Assembly: GCA_041859045.1 (NCBI GenBank)
Contig: JBHELB010000018.1
Location: forward strand, 1-40,880
DNA length: 40,880 nucleotides
Origin: JBHELB01 sp041859045
GTDB taxonomy: Bacteria; Hydrogenedentota; Hydrogenedentia; Hydrogenedentales; SLHB01
Direction of reading: 5' to 3'
Positions 1-7,149 of the stretch are shown here, piece by piece; within the stretch, counting starts at the first letter, position 1, and each line of letters begins with the position of its first letter. The notes under the pieces are model-generated. The model was not told the origin of the DNA. It ran no database searches and saw only the letters and a program-made list of their open reading frames with translations. The translations under genes and the position numbers were made by a program.

Positions 1-36
1 TCGACCAAATCGCCCCGGCGAAACGAGGCCCAATGA
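1..36 (+). CDS. Possible last residues of a transposase (partial)
   Basis: Frame 1 reads a short basic peptide ending STKSPRRNEAQ and then TGA at 34-36. It would be the C-terminus of a gene that starts before the window. The only reason to suspect a transposase is the context: 90 nt downstream are repeats that also precede a transposase start at the right end of the window. Eleven residues are too few to identify a family, so this is a guess from position. Confidence 0.2.
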   Translation, partial: STKSPRRNEAQ

Positions 37-56
37 GTTACTGTACTATAGCAGCA

Positions 57-80
57 CACCCCCTCCCGCGGGAGGGGGTG
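57..80. repeat. Perfect 24-bp GC-rich palindrome
   Basis: The arms CACCCCCTCCCG (57-68) and CGGGAGGGGGTG (69-80) are exact reverse complements with no spacer. As RNA it would form a strong hairpin with a small loop. It is followed on the + strand by five A's rather than T's, so it is not a standard intrinsic terminator in that direction. It lies between the possible transposase tail and the insertion-sequence end repeats and may block transcription into or out of the element. Confidence 0.6.
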
Positions 81-124
81 AAAAAGCCCCAGCCCAAGTC
101 GACAACCAGGTCCCTAACCAGCCC

Positions 125-185
125 TTCTCCCGGTAAGATCATAAATGGCAGGACAACTACCGCCCCGGTAAGATTCTTAAATGGC
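125..185 (-). repeat. Insertion-sequence end: two ~25-bp repeats (inverted relative to the right end)
   Basis: Two copies (125-149 and 161-185) share the core CCCGGTAAGAT followed by a few variable bases and AAATGGC, 36 bp apart. The same two-copy array occurs in reverse complement at 40748-40807, with a period of 35 bp, where it precedes a transposase-like start. Paired end repeats of this sort commonly act as transposase binding sites. I read this as the far end of a first copy of the element, with the rest before position 1. The remainder of 186-357 shows no convincing gene; a TTGACA at 186-191 has no matching -10 box. Confidence 0.6.
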
Positions 186-357
186 TTGACACGGCCTTCG
201 TCGGCCCATTTTTCCGGTGAGAACCCGCACACTCGTTCTCGTCCGGTTTTCCCCAAAAACTCCGAGTCGTTTGATCTCCCTCCACTCTCTCTGTTTCAAT
301 AGCGCCGCTTGCTTATTGTCTCCAATACTTCTCTGGTCTCTGGAAAAAGGGTGAACC

Positions 358-1260
358 ATGGCGGATGTCTGGCTAGCGCTAGGGCTGACGGTTTTTGCGG
401 GAATGGCCACGGGAATTGGCAGCGCAATCGCCTTCACCGCAAAGCGAACCAATTACCGTTTTCTCTCTGTGGCAACGGGATTTTCCGCGGGCGTGATGCT
501 TTACGTTTCCTTTGTGGAGATCTTCTACAAAGGCGTTGACGCGTTGTCGAAGGAATTCGGCGACTACTGGGGGCACTGGATTAATGCCGCCTCCTTTTTC
601 GGCGGGATCCTTGTGATCGGCGTCATCGACAATCTCATTCCGGCGGCCGAGAATCCCCACGAGACGCATGCCGAAAACGAAACCAAGCCTTTGCACGACC
701 CTGCAGCGGATTTGCCCGAATATACACCCCATCCCAAGTCCGAAAGGGAAGCGGAATTCGGCGTACACGACCATACCGCGCATCATCATAAGCTTATGCG
801 CATGGGCCTGTTTACCGCGTTGGCCATTGGCATTCACAACTTCCCGGAGGGATTGGCGACATTTCTGGCCGCCCTAGAGAATCCTGCCGTGGGGGCGGCG
901 ATCGCGGTGGCAATTGCACTGCATAACATCCCCGAGGGGATTAGTGTGTCTGTTCCCATCTTTTACGCCACGGGAAATCGAAAGAAGGCCTTTTTCTACT
1001 CCGTCCTTAGCGGACTCGCCGAGCCGGCCGGGGCGATCATTGGGTACATCGCGTTGCGTATACTTACTGGAGGAACCGATGGCGCCATTCCCTCACACGT
1101 GATGGGAGTCCTCTTTGCCGGCGTAGCGGGTATCATGGTGTATATCAGCCTAGATGAACTTCTGCCGACAAGCAGGGCCTATGGTAAAGGCCACGACAGC
1201 CTCTTTGGGCTCTTAGCGGGTATGCTCGTGATGTCTCTTAGCCTGCTCTTGATGAAGTGA
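358..1260 (+). CDS. zupT: ZIP-family divalent metal transporter, ZupT-like
   Basis: An inner-membrane importer of zinc and possibly other divalent metals. The protein has 300 residues and about eight hydrophobic segments. The two signature metal-binding helices are visible: HNFPEGLATF near residue 160 and HNIPEGISVSVP near residue 190, matching the HNxPEG motifs of helices IV and V in the ZIP family. A long hydrophilic loop (about residues 98-145) is rich in His, Asp and Glu and ends in a HDHTAHHH cluster, probably a metal-sensing or metal-delivery loop. It makes the protein somewhat longer than typical ZupT. The ATG at 358 follows an AAGGGTG ribosome site. The gene stands alone, 120 nt before carA; no metal-regulator site was recognised. 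Confidence 0.9.
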   Translation: MADVWLALGLTVFAGMATGIGSAIAFTAKRTNYRFLSVATGFSAGVMLYVSFVEIFYKGVDALSKEFGDYWGHWINAASFFGGILVIGVIDNLIPAAENPHETHAENETKPLHDPAADLPEYTPHPKSEREAEFGVHDHTAHHHKLMRMGLFTALAIGIHNFPEGLATFLAALENPAVGAAIAVAIALHNIPEGISVSVPIFYATGNRKKAFFYSVLSGLAEPAGAIIGYIALRILTGGTDGAIPSHVMGVLFAGVAGIMVYISLDELLPTSRAYGKGHDSLFGLLAGMLVMSLSLLLMK

Positions 1261-1380
1261 CGCGGAACGTGCATTTCTCCATGCGCGTGAGCCGTCCTCA
1301 ATCACCGGCGAAAGAGAGTTTTCTTGAACCGCCCCCCTCTGAAAATGTATCCTTCCGCGATCGTTTGGAGGTCGATATTC

Positions 1381-2472
1381 GTGAAAAAGGCTATTCTGGC
1401 GCTTGAGAATGGAACGGTTTTTGAAGGACGCGCGGTAGGCGCGGACGGCGAGACCCACGGCGAACTCGTGTTCAACACGAGTATGACGGGGTATCAGGAG
1501 ATCCTGACGGATCCCTCCTACGCGGGGCAGATCGTCACCATGACCTACCCGCTCATCGGCAACTACGGCGTCAATCGCGAGGACATCGAGTCGCGCAAGC
1601 CGTTTGCGGCGGGATTCGTTATGCGCGAATGCTGCGAACAGCCCAGCAATTTCCGCGCGGAGCAATCGCTTCCGGAATACCTGCGTGAGCACGACATCGT
1701 TGCCATCGACGGTATCGATACGCGCATGATCACGAAGATGCTGCGCACCGAGGGCGCGATGAAGTCCGTGCTTAGCACGACCGACCTCGACGGCAAGCGC
1801 TTGGTCGAGAAAGCCAAAGCGTCGCCGGACATGGCGGGCAGCGATTGGGTCAAGGAAGTGTCGGTGCGCGAACGGTATGTCTGGAACCCGGACAAGAAGG
1901 CCGAGTTCCAAGTCGCCGCGTTCGATTACGGCATCAAATACAACATTTTGCGCCTGCTCGATGCGGCCGGGTGCCGGGTGACCGTCTTGCCGGCAACGGC
2001 AAGCGCCGAGGATGCGCTGGCGCTCAACCCCGACGGTATCTTTCTTTCGAACGGCCCGGGCGACCCCGCTGCGCTGCCGTATATTTACCCCACCGTGCAA
2101 GGGTTGTTTGGCAAGAAACCGATGTTCGGCATTTGCCTTGGTCACCAGATTCTTGGCCATGCCTTTGGCGGGCGTACCTACAAGCTCAAGTTCGGTCACC
2201 GCGGCGGCAATCAGCCCGTGTACAACCACGACACCGGTTGCGTTGAAATCAGCGCGCAGAACCATGGCTTTGCGGTGGATCCTGAGTCCCTCGATCCCGC
2301 CAAGGTTCGTGTAACACACACCAACCTCAACGACCAGTCGGTCGAGGGAATGGAGCACCGGGAGTGGCCGGTGTTCAGTGTTCAGTACCACCCGGAATCG
2401 TCACCCGGTCCGCACGACAGCCGCTATCTGTTCGACAAGTTCGCGGCAGCCATGCGTACATTCAAGGGATAG
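1381..2472 (+). CDS. carA: Carbamoyl-phosphate synthase small subunit (glutaminase)
   Basis: It hydrolyses glutamine and channels ammonia to the large subunit CarB to make carbamoyl phosphate for pyrimidine and arginine synthesis. The N-terminal small-subunit domain covers about residues 1-150 and the class I glutamine amidotransferase domain about 180-360. The catalytic triad is visible: Cys252 in GICLGHQ, with His337 and Glu339 in HPESS. I chose the GTG at 1381 (363 aa) because GGAGG at 1367-1371 lies 9 nt upstream and the protein then begins KKAILALENGTVFEG, as the family does. A TTG at 1324 would add 19 unrelated residues. carB is not adjacent; the next gene is a UroD-family protein 37 nt downstream. 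Confidence 0.95.
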   Translation: MKKAILALENGTVFEGRAVGADGETHGELVFNTSMTGYQEILTDPSYAGQIVTMTYPLIGNYGVNREDIESRKPFAAGFVMRECCEQPSNFRAEQSLPEYLREHDIVAIDGIDTRMITKMLRTEGAMKSVLSTTDLDGKRLVEKAKASPDMAGSDWVKEVSVRERYVWNPDKKAEFQVAAFDYGIKYNILRLLDAAGCRVTVLPATASAEDALALNPDGIFLSNGPGDPAALPYIYPTVQGLFGKKPMFGICLGHQILGHAFGGRTYKLKFGHRGGNQPVYNHDTGCVEISAQNHGFAVDPESLDPAKVRVTHTNLNDQSVEGMEHREWPVFSVQYHPESSPGPHDSRYLFDKFAAAMRTFKG

Positions 2473-2509
2473 CCTGATTTCCTTTCCCGTAGCAGAAGGA
2501 GCCCGTTAG

Positions 2510-3529
2510 ATGACTTCGCGAGAACGCTTCAAGAAAGCCCTTGAGTTTGATCGTCCCGACCGCGCCCCGCGCGACCTCTGGGCGTTGCCCGGCGTGCCGC
2601 TGTTGCGAAAAGACGACCTGAAGGCCGTTCAGGACAAATATCCGAACGACCTCGCGGTTGCGCCGTTGCCGCTCAAATCCACTGGCCGCGCCAAGGGCGA
2701 CCCCGGGCAGGTCGGCGTGTATACCGACGACTGGGGTGTGGAGTGGACGGTCGCGGAGATTGGCGTCTGCGGTGAGGTGAAGCGCCCGATCCTCGATACC
2801 GAAGAGGCCGTGGCGGAATGGCAAGCGCCTCTCGACATGTTCGACCTCGAACGCGTGGACCGCATCAACGCCTTTTGCGAAAACACGGATCGTTTTGTCA
2901 TGACCGGCGGCGACGTTCGCCCGTTTGAGCGCATGCAGTTCTTGCGCGGTACGGAGAACGTGCTGCTTGACCTTGCGATGCAGACGGAGACCTTTTTTTC
3001 CCTGCGCGACCGCATCCACGAATGGAACCTTCGCTTCTTCGAGATCATGGCGAAGACGAAGGTCGATGCGCTCTATATGATGGACGACTGGGGATCGCAG
3101 GCCAGTCTGTTGATCTCGCCAGATCTGTGGCGCGAGCTGTTCAAACCGCTCTACAAGGACTATACCGACATCGCCAAGGCCCACGGCAAGTATTTCATGA
3201 TGCATTCCGATGGCAATATTGAGTCCATCTACCCCGATCTCATCGAGATCGGCGTGAACGCCCTGAATTCACAGCTCTTCTGTATGGACATCGAGGGATT
3301 GGCCGCGAAGTACAAGGGCAAGATCGCCTTCTACGGTGAGATCGATCGCCAGCGCATTCTGCCGTTCGGCACGGCCGACGACGTGCGCGAGGCCGTCCGT
3401 CGTGTCCGCCGCGCCCTCGACGACGGCACGGGCGGCGTCATCGCACAGTGCGAATGGGGCAACGACGATCCACGCGAGAACATCGAAGCCGTCTTCGAAA
3501 CCTGGCTCGAGGACCGTAGCGCCTTCTAA
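2510..3529 (+). CDS. Uroporphyrinogen decarboxylase-family protein, substrate unknown
   Basis: A 339-residue protein with the overall pattern of the UroD/MtaA superfamily: it opens TSRERFKKALEFDRPDRAPRD, has an MDDWGSQ segment in the middle, and closes with a GGVIAQCEWGNDDP stretch. It does not carry the RQAGRYLPEY-type N-terminal motif of heme-pathway HemE. Where corrinoid methyltransferases (MtaA, CmuA) have a zinc-binding HxCGN, it has HSDGN, without the cysteine. It is therefore unlikely to be either enzyme. Paralogues of this kind are often numerous in PVC-type genomes and mostly uncharacterised. It follows carA closely, with a clear AGAAGGAG ribosome site, and may be co-transcribed; no shared pathway is evident. 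Confidence 0.8.
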   Translation: MTSRERFKKALEFDRPDRAPRDLWALPGVPLLRKDDLKAVQDKYPNDLAVAPLPLKSTGRAKGDPGQVGVYTDDWGVEWTVAEIGVCGEVKRPILDTEEAVAEWQAPLDMFDLERVDRINAFCENTDRFVMTGGDVRPFERMQFLRGTENVLLDLAMQTETFFSLRDRIHEWNLRFFEIMAKTKVDALYMMDDWGSQASLLISPDLWRELFKPLYKDYTDIAKAHGKYFMMHSDGNIESIYPDLIEIGVNALNSQLFCMDIEGLAAKYKGKIAFYGEIDRQRILPFGTADDVREAVRRVRRALDDGTGGVIAQCEWGNDDPRENIEAVFETWLEDRSAF

Positions 3530-3543
3530 CGCACTGACTTCCC

Positions 3544-3572
3544 TTGACTTTCCGGTCATAGGCCGATAGGCT
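3544..3572 (+). promoter_or_regulatory. Candidate sigma-70 promoter for the prepilin-like gene
   Basis: TTGACT (3544-3549), a 17-bp spacer and TAGGCT (3567-3572). The -35 is near consensus and the -10 keeps only the T, A and final T. It lies 41 bp before the chosen start at 3613. Confidence 0.4.
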
Positions 3573-3612
3573 GGCTCCGGATAGGCGCATGCTGCGTCCG
3601 GGGAGAATCGCA

Positions 3613-4632
3613 ATGGCGGATAGGGAGCTTCAGGCCGTGACCAAGCGGGGAATGTCATTAGGCGAAGTCGTCGCAATCGTCGCGATCATTGCCATCCTTG
3701 CGTTTATCGGCGTTCTGATTCTGGCGCGCTCGAACGAGTTCGCGCGCCGCGGCAATTGCGCCGACAATTTGCGCCAGCTCGCCGCGGTTCTCGATATGTA
3801 TGCCAGCGAGAATGGCGGGCGATATCCCGGCAACAAGATGCACGACTGCCAGGGCGTCAAAGGGGAATTCGTCGTCAACTTCTTGCAAATCTGTCCCGAC
3901 TACCTTCAGGATCCCTCGGTCACTCTCTGTCCGGGGTCGCCGCTGGGAACGGACCCCGCCACGGTCTACTCCGTGGCGGATACGCTCACTTCGGTAATCG
4001 TCAGCGATATGCCCAATCCGCTCACGGGCGAACCGCGCAAAGAGACGATTGCTTCCACCCCCAACCGCGACTTCTATCCCTGCGAACCGAGTGCGGCGAC
4101 GTGCAGTTATTTCTACTCGGGCTGGCTGCTCGACCAGCCGGCCCTCTTTGCAGACCCCAAGGCCGACAGCGTGGGGCCGCTTGAGACGACCCCCCAATAC
4201 ATCGCGACGGCGCGAATGTTTCTCACTGAATACACCTGGCTTGGGATGAATCCCCACGATCCGCGCACTCCGAATGCGGATAGGATGGGGGTTGTGCCAG
4301 TGGGAGATCTCGCGCTTGCCGACGCGCCGACTTCGATGGACTTGGTGCGCTTGAACAGCGATATTGCGCGGTATTTCGTCACGGACGTCAATAACGCCGC
4401 CGTCGTGAATCAGGCCAAGGGCTCCATCGTGGTCATGTTCGACCGCCCGCCCACGACGCCAGGGCGCCCGTTCAACCATCTGCCGAGCGGCGTGAACGTC
4501 CTATTCATGGATGGCCACGTTCAGTTTATCCGCTATCCTGGCCCGTGGCCGGTGCACCCCGCGTTGACTGCGCTTGCCGACATGGACATCGCGAAGTTGG
4601 CGGAAGTGGGCAATTACGGTCCAATTCCCTAA
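3613..4632 (+). CDS. Prepilin-type N-terminal domain protein with H-x-DG C-terminus
   Basis: A 339-residue secreted or cell-surface protein. The short leader ends KRG, cut by prepilin peptidase before MSLGE, with Glu at +5 (residue 18) and then a hydrophobic helix (VVAIVAIIAILAFIGVLIL) as in type IV pilins and pseudopilins. The mature part has several Cys, a YASENGGRYPG segment and a C-terminal NVLFMDGHVQF element typical of the large PVC pseudopilin-like families. The H-to-DG spacing is ten residues rather than the usual nine. The ATG at 3613 has GGGGAG 7 nt upstream; an ATG at 3589 would add eight residues. No pilus assembly genes are nearby, which is normal for these dispersed families. 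Its function is unknown. Confidence 0.8.
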   Translation: MADRELQAVTKRGMSLGEVVAIVAIIAILAFIGVLILARSNEFARRGNCADNLRQLAAVLDMYASENGGRYPGNKMHDCQGVKGEFVVNFLQICPDYLQDPSVTLCPGSPLGTDPATVYSVADTLTSVIVSDMPNPLTGEPRKETIASTPNRDFYPCEPSAATCSYFYSGWLLDQPALFADPKADSVGPLETTPQYIATARMFLTEYTWLGMNPHDPRTPNADRMGVVPVGDLALADAPTSMDLVRLNSDIARYFVTDVNNAAVVNQAKGSIVVMFDRPPTTPGRPFNHLPSGVNVLFMDGHVQFIRYPGPWPVHPALTALADMDIAKLAEVGNYGPIP

Positions 4633-4669
4633 CAAGCTATCAATGCGCTCCGCGCATTTTTTGAATACT

Positions 4670-7021
4670 CTAGCGCGAATCGAGCACTTCGCGAAGGATG
4701 TGCGCCAATTCGTTCATCTGGTAAGGCTTGGCGATATAGCCAGACGCCCCCAGATCGCCCACCAGATCCGAGATGCCTTCTTCCGAATATCCGCTCGATA
4801 TCACAATCTTCGCATCCGGCTCCATCGCGCGAATACGCTGCAAGACTTCACGTCCGGACAGATTCGGCATCGACAGGTCCAGCAGCACCAGCCCCACTCG
4901 TTCACGCTCGCGCGCGAAGACGTCGAGCCCTTCCTGTCCGTCCGCCGCATACAGCACCTGATAGCCTAAGCGCTCCAATACCCGCCCGGCGAAAGTGCGC
5001 ACCACCGCCTCGTCGTCCACCAAGAGCACGGTCTCTGTACCGCGAGGAATCTGAGGCGCTTCTCGCACACCCTCCGCTTCCCGTGTCGCCCCGGACGCCG
5101 TCGGCAGATAGACATGGAACACACTTCCACTCCCCAGTTGGCTCTCACACTCGATCCAGCCGCCGTGCTGCTTCACCAGGCCGTAGGCCGTGGCTAGACC
5201 AAGTCCTGTCCCTTTCCCTAGCGCCTTTGTCGTGAAAAACGGCTCAAACAAACGCGCTCGCACCTCTTCGTCCATCCCCGTTCCCGTGTCCGCAACGGAA
5301 AGACGCACCAGTGCGCTTCCATCCGGCCCCGTCACGTGGCGCGCCGCTACACTGATCCGGCGCGGCGCGGAGGGGTCAATCGCCTGACGCGCCTCGATGG
5401 CGTCGCGGGCATTAATACAGAGATTCAGCAATACCTGCTGAAGTTGCGAATGGTTGGAGCGAACCGAGGGGAGATCGGGCTCGAGTTCCTCGCATATTTC
5501 TATCCAGTGATCCACGCTATTGCGCACGATCCCCACCGCTTCACGCACAATCTTGTCGACGTTCTCTGCTTGCATGAGCGCTTGAGACTTGCGGCTAAAC
5601 GCAAGCATCTGATGCACCAGATCGCTCGCGCGCAGGCTGGCTTGTTCGGCCTGTTGGAGATAGTCCGCAAGCGGGGTACCCTCGCTTTCCTCTCGCGCCA
5701 GGCCAAGATTACCCAGGATCCCCGTGAGCAGGTTGTTGAAACTATGCGCCACGCCTCCCGCGAGCTGCCCGACAGCCTCCATTTTCTGCGCTTGATACAA
5801 CTGCGCCTCAAGCATCTGACGTTCCGCGTCGGCGCGCTTGCGGTCGGTGATATCACGGGAAATAAGGACAATACCGTGCACGTACGGCGCATCTAGTAGA
5901 TTTTTCGCCACTGAGTCGAGGTGCACCCACGCGCCATCGGAATGGCGAAAACGACTTTCAAACGAAGCCGTTGACCCCGCCGCCGCACGCAAACTGTCGA
6001 GAGCATCTCGCACGCGACCCATGTCGTCCGGCTCGACAAATTCCAGCAGGTATTTCCCTTGCAGCGCCTCGTGGGGATAGCCCAGTCCCCGTTCCACGGA
6101 CGGACTCTGGTACGTGAATCGCCCATCGCCCGAAAGAACGGCGATGAAGTCCGTGGCGTTCTCGATCAACGACCGGAAACGCGCTTCCTGCGCATGCAGC
6201 GCCTCTTCCACTTCTTTGCGTTCCGAGATATCGGTGATGACGCCGTCATAAGAAGTGAGATGCCCCGCATCATCCACATGCGGCACTAGCACGCTCCGAA
6301 TCCACCGCAACCGTCCATCCTTGTGCCAGATGCGATGTTCAAGCGGCGCAGGTTGCTCGCCCGACATCACCGCGCGTCCGAGTTGCAGCACGGCGTCGCG
6401 GTCCACCTCGTGCACCATGCGATACCACAAGAACGGGTCGCCTTCGTACTCTTCCGGAGTAAACCCGGTCACTCGCTCGCAACCCACACCGTGCTTTGTC
6501 CATACCGCACAACCGTTCTCCACGCGCACGGTATAGACGTAATCCGTCACAGCGTTGAAAAGCTGCGCGTACCGTTGCTCGGCCGCACGAGCGCGGGCCT
6601 GTGCACGCAGGGCTTCAGTAACATCCACCAACACCGCCACCGAACGCAGAATGCTGCCCGCCGAATCCCGCTGCGCCGTGGCCGACAGCGCCATGTCCAC
6701 CAGTTCGCCGCTTTGGTGTATGAACTGGTAGTGCACCCCCGTCACGTGGCCCGTGCGAGCGAATTCCGGCAGATTGATTTCCTCCGCTATTCGCCTGGAT
6801 TCAGGAGCCAAAAAATCCACCGACCGGCGCCCCACGACCTCTTCCCGTGCATATCCCAGGCGCTCAAGCCAGAGGTCCGTCACCGAGACAATCGTTCCGT
6901 GCCGATCCGTGCAGTGAATCATCGCGGGGAAGTCCGGGGAAATCGGCTCGATACGCCGCACGCCAGCCTCTGGAGCTTTTTCTGAGGTGCCATTGGGGCG
7001 GCGGTAAGCCGTTTTGCTCAT
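4670..7021 (-). CDS. PAS-domain hybrid histidine kinase with C-terminal receiver
   Basis: A soluble sensor kinase of 783 residues with no membrane segment. Three PAS domains (about 30-140, 145-270 and 280-400) are followed by a HisKA domain with His426 in GGVAHSFNNLL, an ATPase domain (about 520-645) with N-box NLCINARDAI and G-boxes DTGTGM and GKGTGLGLA, and a receiver domain (about 664-783) with Asp715 as phosphoacceptor. The middle PAS region contains two Cys (171 and 181). I chose the ATG at 7021 because GGAGG (7033-7037) sits upstream; the frame is open to 7054. It is the last gene of the minus-strand block, after the chemoreceptor and its hairpin, and could either be read through from it or use its own promoter. 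Its partner is unknown; the receiver may pass phosphate onward. Confidence 0.92.
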   Translation of the reverse strand: MSKTAYRRPNGTSEKAPEAGVRRIEPISPDFPAMIHCTDRHGTIVSVTDLWLERLGYAREEVVGRRSVDFLAPESRRIAEEINLPEFARTGHVTGVHYQFIHQSGELVDMALSATAQRDSAGSILRSVAVLVDVTEALRAQARARAAEQRYAQLFNAVTDYVYTVRVENGCAVWTKHGVGCERVTGFTPEEYEGDPFLWYRMVHEVDRDAVLQLGRAVMSGEQPAPLEHRIWHKDGRLRWIRSVLVPHVDDAGHLTSYDGVITDISERKEVEEALHAQEARFRSLIENATDFIAVLSGDGRFTYQSPSVERGLGYPHEALQGKYLLEFVEPDDMGRVRDALDSLRAAAGSTASFESRFRHSDGAWVHLDSVAKNLLDAPYVHGIVLISRDITDRKRADAERQMLEAQLYQAQKMEAVGQLAGGVAHSFNNLLTGILGNLGLAREESEGTPLADYLQQAEQASLRASDLVHQMLAFSRKSQALMQAENVDKIVREAVGIVRNSVDHWIEICEELEPDLPSVRSNHSQLQQVLLNLCINARDAIEARQAIDPSAPRRISVAARHVTGPDGSALVRLSVADTGTGMDEEVRARLFEPFFTTKALGKGTGLGLATAYGLVKQHGGWIECESQLGSGSVFHVYLPTASGATREAEGVREAPQIPRGTETVLLVDDEAVVRTFAGRVLERLGYQVLYAADGQEGLDVFARERERVGLVLLDLSMPNLSGREVLQRIRAMEPDAKIVISSGYSEEGISDLVGDLGASGYIAKPYQMNELAHILREVLDSR

Positions 7022-7090
7022 AAATACCCTTCCTCCCTTGCCATTCACGCCCAATCCGTCCTCCTTATTTTACCCGCATTTCATCACCGC

Positions 7091-7124
7091 GGGGGGTGTG
7101 AACCAATTTTGGTCCACACCCCCC
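7091..7124 (-). terminator. Strong hairpin after the chemoreceptor gene
   Basis: GGGGGGTGTGAACC (7091-7104) pairs with GGTCCACACCCCCC (7111-7124) over 14 positions with a single mismatch (a G-U pair on one strand) around an AATTTT loop. It begins 26 nt after the chemoreceptor stop. There is no clear T tract behind it on the minus strand, so it may terminate partially, stabilise the cheW-receptor transcript, or separate it from the hybrid kinase gene. Confidence 0.6.
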
Positions 7125-7149
7125 ACGTGCACCAGGGGAGGAGCTTGGT

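Noticed and set aside
186..215. Outward promoter in the left element end (TTGACA at 186)
   Set aside because: No -10 box at 16-18 bp; a -35 alone is not enough.
1213..2391. Long open frame on the minus strand opposite carA
   Set aside because: It mirrors the codon structure of carA, has no family motifs and no ribosome site; carA itself is certain.
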